DNA of 59,753 bases from NCBI RefSeq assembly GCF_000222585.1, contig NZ_AFWE01000018.1, forward strand, positions 1 through 59,753, in the 5' to 3' direction. The notes beneath the pieces were generated by a model. The model was not told the origin of the DNA, did no database searches, and saw only the letters and a program-made list of their open reading frames with translations. The position numbers and the translations under genes are program-made. The stretch is from Vibrio scophthalmi LMG 19158 (lineage in GTDB: Bacteria; Pseudomonadota; Gammaproteobacteria; Enterobacterales; Vibrionaceae). Below, piece by piece: positions 39,403 through 48,260 of the stretch. The first letter of the stretch is position 1, and every line of letters starts with the position of its first letter.

Positions 39403-39540
39403 ATGAAGCGATATTTAGCGTTACTGCTCCCTGTCATTTTAACGGCCTGTTCATCCACTCCACCTAAAGCGCCAGAACCAACAGGAAAGCGCGTACCGGT
39501 GAATCCGCCTCATATCCAAATCAGCGAACTATCAAAATAA
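39403..39540 (+). CDS. virB7: VirB7-like lipoprotein
   Basis: A 45-residue lipoprotein: MKRYLALLLPVILTAC with lipobox LTAC (Cys16), followed by a proline-rich tail (STPPKAPEPTG). It anchors VirB9 to the outer membrane in T4SS cores. Position before virB8 is canonical. Short enough to be missed by gene finders. Confidence 0.8.
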   Translation: MKRYLALLLPVILTACSSTPPKAPEPTGKRVPVNPPHIQISELSK

Positions 39541-39549
39541 GGACGCATT

Positions 39550-40338
39550 GTGGACAACACGCAACCAGAGTGCGCCCCAAATGAAAACATGGCGCAGGTA
39601 CTAGAACAAACGAAGGCGTTAATTCAAGCGCCAAATACCAAAGCAATCACGCAAGAGGCCAATCAATACTTACAAGGGATCAAAGCCTTTGAGCAAGACC
39701 GCGTAGAGCTGGCTAAAAACTCAGCCAAAACCGCGTGGAAAGTGGCTGCTGGTACAACCATAACGGCTATTGCTGCCGTTGTTGCACTGGCGGGATTAAC
39801 GCCGTTAAAAGAGATACAACCTTATTTAATGACCACCGATTCAACCACCGGTATCACTACTATGGTGAAACCACTCGTTGACGGTCAAAAGGTCACTTAT
39901 GGTGAAGCGCTCGATCGCTATTGGGTTAATAGCTACGTCATTTTGCGTAATGGGTATGTATGGGAAACCATTCAGAACAGTTTTGATACCGTGCAGCTTA
40001 TGAGTGCGCCAAATCCTTTTGCCACTTACAACAGCTATATCTATGGCGAGAAGTCACCCACAAAGGTATTCAAAGATAATCAGCACATCAACATTAGCGT
40101 AAAAGACATCAACTTCTTACCCACGGACAGCATCGAGCAAAAGCTCGTTCAAGTACAATTTACACGCAACATTGTAAGCGCTAATGGTCAGCCATCCACC
40201 GGCTATAAGCCAACACATTGGACAGCAACCATGACCTTTGATTATCGAGCAGATATTAAAACCGAAAAACAGCGACGCCTTAACCCGCTTGGCTTTCGCG
40301 TCACCTCATACCAAGAAGATAGGGTAGTATTGAAATGA
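39550..40338 (+). CDS. virB8: VirB8-like T4SS protein
   Basis: A 262-residue bitopic inner-membrane protein: short cytoplasmic N terminus, one membrane helix (about 62-82, AAGTTITAIAAVVALAGL) and a periplasmic domain with YVILRNGYVWETIQNSFD, typical of VirB8. The start is GTG at 39550 (AAGGACGCATT before it). The stop overlaps virB9 by four bases. Confidence 0.88.
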   Translation: MDNTQPECAPNENMAQVLEQTKALIQAPNTKAITQEANQYLQGIKAFEQDRVELAKNSAKTAWKVAAGTTITAIAAVVALAGLTPLKEIQPYLMTTDSTTGITTMVKPLVDGQKVTYGEALDRYWVNSYVILRNGYVWETIQNSFDTVQLMSAPNPFATYNSYIYGEKSPTKVFKDNQHINISVKDINFLPTDSIEQKLVQVQFTRNIVSANGQPSTGYKPTHWTATMTFDYRADIKTEKQRRLNPLGFRVTSYQEDRVVLK

Positions 40339-41108
40339 GACCACTATTGATTTTAAGCCTATTGCCGCTTTCAGTCTCAGCGGCCATTTTCCCGATCCCT
40401 CAGCAGTATGATTACCGTATTGCAACCTCTCAATATAACCCTGAAAACGTCATTAACGTTCGCACTAAAGTAGGTGTATCAACCTTGATTCAACTAGGGG
40501 ATGGCGAGTTTATTTCTACCCCTGCCGATGGTGCTGTCTCCGCTTCTCCATCTGGTATGGGGATAGGGGACGCCTCGGCGTGGGGAATGTCAGTCAATGG
40601 CAACAATATTTTCTTAAAGCCGATTGGGGAGTTTCCAGACACAAACCTAACGGTTGTGTCGAATAAAGGCCGTACTTATTCATTTTGGTTAGAACTCAGC
40701 GATTTTCCGCACTTTATCGTCAAGATGGTGTATGAGAAGCCCAAAACGGCCAATGCCCTTAAATCAAACGTCCCATGCTATGACGGTGTAGTGAACTTTG
40801 ATTATGAAATGTGGGGAGATAAAGAGCTGGCGCCACAATACATGTGGGACGATGGCCGCTTTACTTGTTTGAAGTTTGAAGACAACAAAGAGCTGCCCGT
40901 TGCCTATCAAGTTAGCAGTGATGGTCAAGAATCATTGATCAACTACCACCTAGAGCAAGACGTCATGGTACTGCAAGGTACATCAAACGAGCTTCGACTT
41001 CGTTTAGGTGAAAGTGTCTTAGGACTGGCTTCAAGTGCGATTCAAACCGAAGGCTATAACAACAAAGCAACCAGTGTCGATGCAAAGAGGGTCGTCAAAG
41101 ATGAGTGA
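40335..41108 (+). CDS. virB9: VirB9-like T4SS outer-membrane core protein
   Basis: A 257-residue periplasmic protein with a short signal peptide (to SVSA, residue 16). The family blocks are VINVRTKVGVSTLIQLGDGE and, in the C-terminal part, PQYMWDDGRFTCLKF, the part that binds VirB7. Overlaps both neighbours by 4-8 bases. A second VirB9-like protein is encoded at 52597. Confidence 0.9.
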   Translation: MRPLLILSLLPLSVSAAIFPIPQQYDYRIATSQYNPENVINVRTKVGVSTLIQLGDGEFISTPADGAVSASPSGMGIGDASAWGMSVNGNNIFLKPIGEFPDTNLTVVSNKGRTYSFWLELSDFPHFIVKMVYEKPKTANALKSNVPCYDGVVNFDYEMWGDKELAPQYMWDDGRFTCLKFEDNKELPVAYQVSSDGQESLINYHLEQDVMVLQGTSNELRLRLGESVLGLASSAIQTEGYNNKATSVDAKRVVKDE

Positions 41109-42276
41109 TAGAATACCAAGCATTACCGATAAAGACCGCTTAGGATTAAATATCAAAGGGGCCAGCAAAAAAAAGGTACTGATAAACGCCACGGTAATTG
41201 TTGCTGTAATCATCGTTGGACTAGCTTCCGCTTATACCTTTTTACAACGGATTAATGGGGATGAAGAAGTTGTCACCCATGAATCTGATACCAACTACCT
41301 ACAAGGAACGATCGCGGACGACACACAAGATGTGACCGGTTTTATGGAAGAAACCAGCGCGGCGGAAAGACTACGCGCAGCCGATGAAGCCGCAATCGCC
41401 CTTAAAGCCGCTGATGAAGCCGCTATTGCAGAAAAAAAAGCAAAAGAAGAGGCCGCAGCTAAAGCAACACCAAAAGCTGACACACCACCGCCCCTTGAGC
41501 CAAAGACCGTGACAAGGCAAGGCCAGAGCGAACGAGATAATCAACCGCCACCACTCACACCAGAAGAACAAGCTCGAATACGCAAAATGAGCGGCGCCCC
41601 AATTGTTCAGCAGCAGAGTACACCTCAAACGGGCTTTCCAACGGGGGAGTATGACAGCACATTTGATGCACCTGAATTTGCAGACGGTTACGCCAGTGCA
41701 AGACCAGAAGGCGCATTAGACTTCATGCTCATGCACGGAACCGCAATACCTTGCGCTATTTATACACAAATCATTTCTGAGCAATCAGGGTATGTAACGT
41801 GTCGAGTGACGCAAGACGTCTACAGTGCCAATGGCGCTGCATTGCTTGTTGAGCGAGGCTCATTGGTTAGCGGTACACAAAGTGTTGCTATGGAACAAGG
41901 CAAAGGGCGCATCTTCACCACGTGGGCGGATATTGCCACGCCGATGGGCGTCAACATTCGCATTGATTCGCTAGGCACTGGTGCTCTTGGTGCTGCCGGT
42001 ATTGATGCCTGGGTAGACAACCATTACGCACAACGATTTGGTGGCGCCATCATGCTGAGCTTTGTTGATGATGCTCTTGCGACGCTTTCTGACCGCTTGA
42101 GTTCTAAAACTGAGGTCACATTTGACAACTCAACGCAGAACGCCGGAGAGATGGCCGCAAAAGCGCTGGATGCCAGTATCAACATAGCCCCAACGGGTTA
42201 CGCCTTTATCGGCCAACGTATTAACATTTTAGTCGTTCGTAACATTGATATGTCGAACGTCTACGCCTTTGAGTAA
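41101..42276 (+). CDS. virB10: VirB10-like T4SS scaffold protein
   Basis: A 391-residue protein. One membrane helix at about 26-48 (LINATVIVAVIIVGLASAY), then a linker rich in Ala, Glu, Lys and Pro (EAAIALKAADEAAIAEKKAK), then the conserved TrbI-type C-terminal domain (MHGTAIPCAIYTQIISEQSG, and a long helix region before RINILVVRNID). Start at 41101, overlapping the virB9 stop (ATGAGTGA); an earlier start at 41035 is inside virB9. Confidence 0.93.
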   Translation: MSDRIPSITDKDRLGLNIKGASKKKVLINATVIVAVIIVGLASAYTFLQRINGDEEVVTHESDTNYLQGTIADDTQDVTGFMEETSAAERLRAADEAAIALKAADEAAIAEKKAKEEAAAKATPKADTPPPLEPKTVTRQGQSERDNQPPPLTPEEQARIRKMSGAPIVQQQSTPQTGFPTGEYDSTFDAPEFADGYASARPEGALDFMLMHGTAIPCAIYTQIISEQSGYVTCRVTQDVYSANGAALLVERGSLVSGTQSVAMEQGKGRIFTTWADIATPMGVNIRIDSLGTGALGAAGIDAWVDNHYAQRFGGAIMLSFVDDALATLSDRLSSKTEVTFDNSTQNAGEMAAKALDASINIAPTGYAFIGQRINILVVRNIDMSNVYAFE

Positions 42277-42282
42277 ACCATT

Positions 42283-43296
42283 ATGATAGACAGTTCAGGA
42301 ATGGCTCGTGACTGGTTAAAACAAACCGGTCTACAAACTATTTTAGATTTAGAAGGCATAACAGAAGTTGCCGTCAATGAACCGCTTCGCGTTTGGTTCG
42401 ATCGCGGTAACGGATGGGAAACCCAAGAAATGCCAAATCTCACATTGCAAAGCTGCTTAGCATTAGCAAAATCATTGTGTGTTTTTGCTGGCCTAACCAA
42501 GCCTATTGGGATTGAAAATCCGCTTGCTTCGGTGATATTACCCGATGGGGAACGCGGCCAAATCGCAGTGCCACCCGCAACGCTTCAAGGTCATATCAGT
42601 ATGACCTTTCGTAAACCGTCCTTAGCTCGTTTTTCACTTGAAGATTATGAAAAAACGGGGCGCTTCTCTCGATGCAAAGAGATCATCGCTCAAGATGACG
42701 CGCTAACTGAACAACAAACCGCACTGCTTGAGTTCAAAAAGAAAGGTGACTACCTCACTTTTATACGTGAAGCCGTCAAGATGAATATGAATATTCTTCT
42801 TGTTGGTGGTACGGGTAGCGGCAAGACAACGTTTATGAAAGCGTTGGTTGATTGCTACCCACTGGAAAAACGCCTTTTTACCATTGAAGACGTACACGAA
42901 TTAGGATTACCACTTCACGCGAACCATGTTCACTTACTTTATAAGCAAGGCGGATTAACCCCTAAGCAGTTAATTGAAGCATGTATGCGAATGAAACCCG
43001 ATCATGTGTTATTGGCAGAGCTTCGAGGGGATGAAGCGTGGGGCTACATTGAAATGCTCAACACAGGCCATCAAGGTTCAATCACCACCATCCACGCTAA
43101 CGACTGTTTAAGCGCACCGGCGCGATTAGCAACCTTGATAAAACAGAGTGAAGTAGGTCGAACTCTCGATCATGAACTCATCATGCGCACGATCACTTCC
43201 AGTATTGATGTTATCGCGTTTTTCAATGGCACATACCTTACCGAATTGATGTATGAGCCTCATAGAAAAAACGCCATTCTTGCAGGGAAAATATAA
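42283..43296 (+). CDS. virB11: VirB11-like T4SS ATPase
   Basis: A 337-residue hexameric ATPase at the base of the T4SS. Walker A GGTGSGKTT at 175-183 (Lys181), Asp box/Walker B around DHVLLAELRGDEAW, and the His box GHQGSITTIHAND are all present. The virD4 start overlaps its stop (TAATG). Full length for the family. Confidence 0.95.
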   Translation: MIDSSGMARDWLKQTGLQTILDLEGITEVAVNEPLRVWFDRGNGWETQEMPNLTLQSCLALAKSLCVFAGLTKPIGIENPLASVILPDGERGQIAVPPATLQGHISMTFRKPSLARFSLEDYEKTGRFSRCKEIIAQDDALTEQQTALLEFKKKGDYLTFIREAVKMNMNILLVGGTGSGKTTFMKALVDCYPLEKRLFTIEDVHELGLPLHANHVHLLYKQGGLTPKQLIEACMRMKPDHVLLAELRGDEAWGYIEMLNTGHQGSITTIHANDCLSAPARLATLIKQSEVGRTLDHELIMRTITSSIDVIAFFNGTYLTELMYEPHRKNAILAGKI

Positions 43297-45080
43297 TGGC
43301 AATGCGAAATTACACAAGGCGAACGCTCGCCATCATTTTTATAAGCCTGATCACGTCATGCTTTATCGCAGGGCAAGCCATTGGAGGATTGATACTTTTA
43401 AGCTTGCTCAATTTGCCCATTTCAAATTGGCAACTTTCGTCACTGTGGCAATACTGGTCACACTATCGAACACATCCCGATGTAATAGAGTCGCTTAATG
43501 TGGCTCTTTTTTTTAGCGGTGTGTTGCCCTTTGGGGCCGTACTTATCACATTACTGTTCTTTCTGGTGTTGATTAAACGCGAGGAACTGCACGGTAGCGC
43601 CCGATTTGCTAACGATGATGACTTAGCAAAATCTGGCCTTTTCCCCAAAAGAAAAGGCTTCTTTGCTAAGAAGAGTAAACACCCCTCGCTATTACTTGGG
43701 AAAATGGATAAAGGCCGCTTTGAAAACCGTTTTGTTGAAATGGAAGGCCAAACATTTGTGGGGCTGGCTGCGCCAACAGGTTCAGGTAAAGGGGTGGGGT
43801 TTGTTATACCTAATCTGGTGAACTACTCAGATAGTGTCGTGTGCGTTGACGTAAAACTTGAAAACTTTATGAAGACAGCCGGCTTTCGTCGCTCAGCAGG
43901 GCAAGAAATCTTTTTATTCTCGCCCGATGGTTACGACACCAATCCAGAAGATACTAGCAGCGTGAAACTTCGTAGCCATCGTTGGAATCCATTTCATTAT
44001 GTGCGCCGCCATCCCGCGTATCGAGTAGGGGATATTCAGGTACTCTCGACGTCACTGTACCCAACGGAAGGTGTTAAAGAACCGATATGGCCGACAAACG
44101 CGGGTAAGCTGTTTACTGGCCTTGCTCTATGGATGCTTGAAACCGAAGATATGACCGGAATAAAGCCATCCATGCCTCATCTTCTCAATATCGTGGGGGT
44201 TGAAGGTGGCCTAAACGCATGGATGAAATCAGAACTCAAAAAAGGGTATTTAAGCCAAGAATGCGCGAATGAATTTAACGCATTTATCTCTTACCCAAAA
44301 GATACCAGCGGCTCAGTCCTGGCTAACTTCAATACTCCACTTGCTATCTATGCCGACCAAACCGTAGGAGCGGCAGTGAGTGACAACGATTTTGATTTTA
44401 ATGACTTACGTCGCAAGGGAATGACCATCTATGTAGGTATTCAACCAGCGAACTTACCTCGTTTTAAGCAATTGCTTAACCTGTTCTTTGAGCAGTTAAT
44501 CAGTGTTAATACTCGCGTTCTACCAGAACAAGACTCAACACTAACGCATCAATGCTTACTGCTACTCGATGAATTTCCGTCACTTGGAAAGATAAACCAA
44601 ATCAAAGTGTCGATAGGCTTTACTCGTCAATACAACCTTCGATACGCGATCATCTATCAGAACCATGAGCAAAATGAGGATATTTACGGCAAAGAAGGCG
44701 CTAGAACACTGAGTAAAAACTTAGCGGTAGAAATCATTTGTCCGCCCAAAGAAGTTGATGCCTTTGTCGAAAAAATATCAAAAACACTGGGAACGAAAAC
44801 CGTTAAGGTCAGAGGGCACTCAACAAGCCAAGGCAAAAGCAGCAGTAAAAGCCAGAATGTCTCTTTGCAAAAGCGCCCTCTCATGATGCCTCATGAAATC
44901 GTAGAACTTGGTCATAAGATGCACCCTGTAGCACCAATTGGAACAGATGTTCTTCTGCTAAAAGAAAACACTCGACCATTCATCATGAAAAAGCTGATCT
45001 ACTTTGATGAGCCAGTGATGCAAGCTCGCGTCAAACATTCGCTAGAGAATATCCCTGAAATTCCGTTACTTGCAGTCTAA
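43296..45080 (+). CDS. virD4: VirD4-like type IV coupling protein
   Basis: A 594-residue ATPase that links the relaxosome to the T4SS. Two N-terminal membrane helices (about 8-30 and 68-92) are followed by Walker A PTGSGKGVG at 160-168 (Lys165) and Walker B LLLLDEFPSLG (Asp425, Glu426). C-terminal region with a Ser-rich stretch (TSQGKSSSKSQ). A shortened, diverged paralogue lacking both motifs lies at 46560. Confidence 0.95.
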   Translation: MAMRNYTRRTLAIIFISLITSCFIAGQAIGGLILLSLLNLPISNWQLSSLWQYWSHYRTHPDVIESLNVALFFSGVLPFGAVLITLLFFLVLIKREELHGSARFANDDDLAKSGLFPKRKGFFAKKSKHPSLLLGKMDKGRFENRFVEMEGQTFVGLAAPTGSGKGVGFVIPNLVNYSDSVVCVDVKLENFMKTAGFRRSAGQEIFLFSPDGYDTNPEDTSSVKLRSHRWNPFHYVRRHPAYRVGDIQVLSTSLYPTEGVKEPIWPTNAGKLFTGLALWMLETEDMTGIKPSMPHLLNIVGVEGGLNAWMKSELKKGYLSQECANEFNAFISYPKDTSGSVLANFNTPLAIYADQTVGAAVSDNDFDFNDLRRKGMTIYVGIQPANLPRFKQLLNLFFEQLISVNTRVLPEQDSTLTHQCLLLLDEFPSLGKINQIKVSIGFTRQYNLRYAIIYQNHEQNEDIYGKEGARTLSKNLAVEIICPPKEVDAFVEKISKTLGTKTVKVRGHSTSQGKSSSKSQNVSLQKRPLMMPHEIVELGHKMHPVAPIGTDVLLLKENTRPFIMKKLIYFDEPVMQARVKHSLENIPEIPLLAV

Positions 45081-45097
45081 AACTGAGGAACAACGCA

Positions 45098-45217
45098 ATG
45101 AAATATGAAACAAAAACCACCTTACTATCTAAAGTATCTCAACGAAACCAAACATTTAAAATGACAGATTGCCCTGAAATTAAGCCCAAACAACCCAATT
45201 CTGTGGCTCATAAATGA
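45098..45217 (+). CDS. 39-residue microprotein after virD4
   Basis: MKYETKTTLLSKVSQ..., with ACTGAGGAACAACGCA before the ATG. The middle, TDCPEIKP, resembles EDCPVMKP near the start of the virD4 paralogue at 46560, so it may be a remnant or a small related piece. Its stop overlaps the next start (AAATGA). Confidence 0.4.
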   Translation: MKYETKTTLLSKVSQRNQTFKMTDCPEIKPKQPNSVAHK

Positions 45218-45390
45218 AAAAATTCGTTATTAATGGTGGAAATGCTGTTGCTTGTATCGTTTTGATAATATTTGCCATCCTTTGCATTCAATGGCTTCTA
45301 TCTGCCCAATGCTCAACCACACACCCATTTGTATTCCCTTCTCCCACTATCACACTCGTAGACCACGTGATGAATTGCCTGAAATTCTAG
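45214..45390 (+). CDS. 58-residue membrane microprotein
   Basis: MKKFVINGGNAVACIVLIIF...: one hydrophobic helix (about 10-30) and a periplasmic tail with two cysteines (SAQC and VMNC). Coupled to the previous frame by overlap (ATGA). A competing frame from 45252 is not favoured because it has no ribosome site and runs through the next start. Not recognised. Confidence 0.45.
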   Translation: MKKFVINGGNAVACIVLIIFAILCIQWLLSAQCSTTHPFVFPSPTITLVDHVMNCLKF

Positions 45391-45420
45391 CAATAGGGAG
45401 CATGATTCAAAGGAACAACC

Positions 45421-45846
45421 ATGAAAACAATCGCTTTCGTAATACTGACAACCTTAGCCTTGAGCGCTTGCTCAAAGAGCGAATTAACGCAAATCGAAAA
45501 GACTAATGATTATTTAGAGCAAGTAAGCCTCACAGACGAAAATCTAGCATTTGCCTTGGGGTTTGTAGCTAAAGAAAAAGCTGAACATTGCGAAGATGCT
45601 TATAACGTCGCAGCACTCGTTACACTTCACAACAATATGAATGCAATGGTGCATACGCTGTCGTTAAGTAAGAAATTCATTTCAGCTAATGAATTTCCAG
45701 CCTTCTTAGAAGCAGCAAAGCAAACCGTGACTTGCGACGTAGGTAGTTATCAATGGGCTAGTGATTACAACAAATACGTAACGTCGTCGTTAGCATTTAG
45801 TGAGCACCTGGCACAACTGAGAAAAAACCAGAAGCAAGGGGGTTAA
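45421..45846 (+). CDS. Small lipoprotein, entry-exclusion candidate
   Basis: A 141-residue lipoprotein: MKTIAFVILTTLALSAC, lipobox LSAC (Cys17). The mature part is helical with two further cysteines (EHCED, TVTCDV) able to form a disulphide. AAAGGAACAACC precedes the ATG. Small lipoproteins beside T4SS genes are often entry-exclusion proteins, which block mating between cells with the same plasmid; here that role is inferred from type and place only. Confidence 0.55.
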   Translation: MKTIAFVILTTLALSACSKSELTQIEKTNDYLEQVSLTDENLAFALGFVAKEKAEHCEDAYNVAALVTLHNNMNAMVHTLSLSKKFISANEFPAFLEAAKQTVTCDVGSYQWASDYNKYVTSSLAFSEHLAQLRKNQKQGG

Positions 45847-46095
45847 ATGTCACCTCCACAGCATAAAAAGGACGAATTTGATCTTGCTAGATACCGAATA
45901 AGACTATCTGCGGCCATCAATACTGTTCCAATTTATCGACTGACGGCAATCACTAAAATCAGCCGTAATACATTGACTAAATATAAACATCTCCAATCCA
46001 GCCCCGACATGAGAAAGCTTTGTTTGATTGCTGAGGCGACCAACATATCTGTTCACTGGATATTATTTGGAAATGGCAATAATGCGAGGAGTTAA
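45847..46095 (+). CDS. Small HTH regulator (Cro/CI-like)
   Basis: An 82-residue protein with a helix-turn-helix: YRLTAITKISRNTLTKYKHL, followed by MRKLCLIAEATNISVHWILFG. The latter resembles the end of phage repressor-type HTH domains, where the WLL(F)G motif is common. It starts directly after the lipoprotein stop and is probably cotranscribed. Its target is unknown. Confidence 0.65.
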   Translation: MSPPQHKKDEFDLARYRIRLSAAINTVPIYRLTAITKISRNTLTKYKHLQSSPDMRKLCLIAEATNISVHWILFGNGNNARS

Positions 46096-46097
46096 GC

Positions 46098-46520
46098 ATG
46101 ACAAAATTCTTATTTTTACTAGGATTAATAACAGGATTCAGCCATACATCTTTTGCCCAAGACTCCTCTCCTGATGTGATGATTGGTGAAATGACAATCA
46201 CCATTAATGATAGTAATAATACAACCCGCTACCCCACACAGCAGTACCCAATATTTGACTACAACGAGGGGGCGAAGTATCAAAGTTACTTGATGCTTCA
46301 AGATGATTCAGCGAAAGAAAAACAATGGTTAGGTTGGGGGATAACCATCGATAAGATTGAATCTGAGAACGTAAACCTAACGCTAGAAGTGAAGAATGCT
46401 GAGCTACACATGACTCAACAACTAGCACTAACGTTTAAGCTTGGTTTGTCATGTCAGCGCATACCAACTGGATTACCTAAGATCGAATCCGTAACAATAT
46501 GTGCTTCAAAACAGCGTTAA
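46098..46520 (+). CDS. Secreted hypothetical protein
   Basis: A 140-residue protein with a signal peptide (to TSFAQD, about residue 20) and a beta-rich mature part with two cysteines near the C terminus (LSCQRIP, VTICAS). It starts two bases after the HTH gene. Periplasmic; not recognised. Confidence 0.5.
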   Translation: MTKFLFLLGLITGFSHTSFAQDSSPDVMIGEMTITINDSNNTTRYPTQQYPIFDYNEGAKYQSYLMLQDDSAKEKQWLGWGITIDKIESENVNLTLEVKNAELHMTQQLALTFKLGLSCQRIPTGLPKIESVTICASKQR

Positions 46521-46559
46521 TTAAGACTTAGCCTTGAGCGCTTAACAAGGAATAATACT

Positions 46560-47585
46560 GTGATAAAGAATGCCAAAAAAACGTTACTGTCTATGATTCC
46601 AAAAATCAAAAAAAAATTAATTATAGAAGATTGCCCTGTGATGAAACCCTTTGAAATCCCTGAGCTTATTGACACCTCTAGTTTGATTCAGTCCACTGAT
46701 AGCCATGTATGCTTAGATATGACACTACTTAGTTATTTAAAAACGATTGACTTTAAAAACCATGATCAGCTTTCGGGGCCAGAGGTTTATTTGTTTGCTC
46801 CCGATGACTGCGCCACTGGAAACGAAAACATCCCCACGCACAGATGGAATCCATTTCATTATATAAGCCGTGATGCTACAAATCGTATTGGTGATATACA
46901 GGTAATAGCAAACTCGCTCTACCCAACATCAAATATCAAAGAACCTGCATTACAGATTTTCGCAAGAAAGCTATTTACCAGCCTAACTCTTTGGATGCTC
47001 GATACTGAAAAGGTAACAGGGGTCACTCCGACTATGCCGTGTCTTCTGGATATTGCTTACGTTGAAGGCGATCTAAAAAAATGGATGGAACGTGAGGTTA
47101 AAAACAATTCGATTAGCGAAGAGTGCCTTAATGAATTTAACGACTTCATTTCTTACCCAAACGAAACCTTCATTTCTGTGCTTGCAACATTCATTACCCC
47201 TCTTACGGTCTTTGCCGACCCAACCGTTAGAATGGCATTGAATGGTAATGACTTTGATTTCGATGATTTACGGCGCAAAAAGATAGACATTTTCGTTGGG
47301 ATACACCCGCTTAACCTGAAACGATTTGAACCGCTGATAACCTTGTTTTTTGATCAACTTGCTTACGTGAACACTCGCGTTATTCCAGAAGAAGACCCAA
47401 CATTAACGCATCGTTGCAAACTATTACTCGATAATTCGTTTGTATTGCTTAACCAGTTTTCGCTAGGCAAATCTATCACACACTTCTGGGAGGAATCTAA
47501 GTTCAGAACACAATATAATCTTCATTCCCTAGTCATTAATCTAGAACCATTACAGTGCCCCACTAACGAGAATTTCACTAACTGA
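46560..47585 (+). CDS. VirD4 paralogue without membrane helices or Walker motifs
   Basis: A 341-residue intact frame clearly derived from a virD4-type gene. Shared blocks with the coupling protein at 43296, in the same order, are HRWNPFHY, RIGDIQV, NSLYPT, KLFTSLTLWMLDTE, DFDDLRRK and LTHRCKLLLD. The N-terminal membrane anchor and the GSGK loop are absent. The Walker B aspartate-glutamate becomes Asp-Asn (LLLDNSF versus LLLDEFP), and the C-terminal 140 residues are missing. No internal stops, so it is either under selection for a non-ATPase role or a recent decay product. The start is GTG at 46560. Confidence 0.75.
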   Translation: MIKNAKKTLLSMIPKIKKKLIIEDCPVMKPFEIPELIDTSSLIQSTDSHVCLDMTLLSYLKTIDFKNHDQLSGPEVYLFAPDDCATGNENIPTHRWNPFHYISRDATNRIGDIQVIANSLYPTSNIKEPALQIFARKLFTSLTLWMLDTEKVTGVTPTMPCLLDIAYVEGDLKKWMEREVKNNSISEECLNEFNDFISYPNETFISVLATFITPLTVFADPTVRMALNGNDFDFDDLRRKKIDIFVGIHPLNLKRFEPLITLFFDQLAYVNTRVIPEEDPTLTHRCKLLLDNSFVLLNQFSLGKSITHFWEESKFRTQYNLHSLVINLEPLQCPTNENFTN

Positions 47586-47624
47586 AAACTCGATGTTCAT
47601 TTCTTAATCACTTGCATCCCACTT

Positions 47625-47656
47625 ATTAAATGGTACTATTAATAGTACCATTTAAT
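47625..47656. promoter_or_regulatory. 32-bp perfect palindrome before the type II toxin-antitoxin pair
   Basis: ATTAAATGGTACTATT (47625-47640) / AATAGTACCATTTAAT (47641-47656), no loop. Ends 16 bases before the antitoxin ATG; typical operator for antitoxin or complex. Confidence 0.8.
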
Positions 47657-47672
47657 TGTTTTGGGATTGATC

Positions 47673-47927
47673 ATGAACATTTCAGCCAATGAGCTAAAAA
47701 CAAGAGGGGCATTAGCAATTGAAGATGCACTCACCACTGAAACTATCGCAACTATAACCGTTCGTGGCCGTAGAGCTTATGTTGTTACAACCATGGATGA
47801 TTACGATGACTTTAGAGAATGGCAGCTAGATAAAGCTTTACGTGAAACTGAAAGTGACCTAGAAGCGGGTCATTACGAGATCACTGATGATATTGATAAG
47901 CACATTAGTGAGCTTCGCCATGATTAA
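47673..47927 (+). CDS. Phd/YefM-like antitoxin
   Basis: An 84-residue antitoxin. The N terminus (MNISANELKTRGALAIEDAL) and VRGRRAYVVTTMDDYDDF match the Phd/YefM (prevent-host-death) family, with the usual acidic C-terminal tail that wraps the toxin. The ATG at 47673 is preferred to a TTG at 47661. The toxin start overlaps its stop. Likely autorepressor at the 32-bp palindrome. Confidence 0.78.
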   Translation: MNISANELKTRGALAIEDALTTETIATITVRGRRAYVVTTMDDYDDFREWQLDKALRETESDLEAGHYEITDDIDKHISELRHD

Positions 47928-48189
47928 GTTGGTTTTAACCGATTCCTACAAAAGAAAAGCGAAGAAATTCTTTAAGAAGCACCCTAACTTACTCAATCAA
48001 TACGAAAAAACGCTGAAACTACTTATTATCAACCCTGCACACCCTTCATTAAGGTTACATTCGATTGCATCCAAAAACTTACACTCGATTTCAATCAACA
48101 TGAGCTATCGAGTCCTGCTGTCTATTCAAATCAAAGAAGATGGCACGATCATTCTTGTTGATATTGGTAGCCATGACGATGTGTATTAA
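47920..48189 (+). CDS. RelE/ParE-superfamily toxin
   Basis: An 89-residue basic toxin: LVLTDSYKRKAKKFFKKHPN, then LHSIASKNLHSISINMSYRVLLSIQI and DIGSHDDVY at the end, the RelE/ParE-fold pattern (YafQ/YoeB-like ending IGSHDDVY). The ATG at 47920 overlaps the antitoxin stop, so translation is coupled. Probably an mRNA interferase; ParE-type gyrase poison is possible. Confidence 0.82.
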   Translation: MIKLVLTDSYKRKAKKFFKKHPNLLNQYEKTLKLLIINPAHPSLRLHSIASKNLHSISINMSYRVLLSIQIKEDGTIILVDIGSHDDVY

Positions 48190-48214
48190 CTAGAAAACAT
48201 TCCCAACTTTGACT

Positions 48215-48240
48215 AAGCCAGCGCCTAAACGCTGGCTTTT
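48215..48240 (+). terminator. Terminator after the toxin-antitoxin pair
   Basis: AAGCCAGCG (48215-48223) / CGCTGGCTT (48230-48238), 6-base loop, then TTTTC. Confidence 0.85.
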
Positions 48241-48260
48241 CTGTTTTAAGGAAAAGCATT

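Noticed and set aside
45252-45506. Plus-strand frame of 84 codons after virD4
   Set aside because: Runs through the start of the lipoprotein gene and lacks a ribosome site; the 58-codon frame at 45214 fits better.
46560-47585. virD4 paralogue as a plain pseudogene
   Set aside because: No stops or frameshifts over 341 codons and conserved block order; left as a CDS pending comparison.
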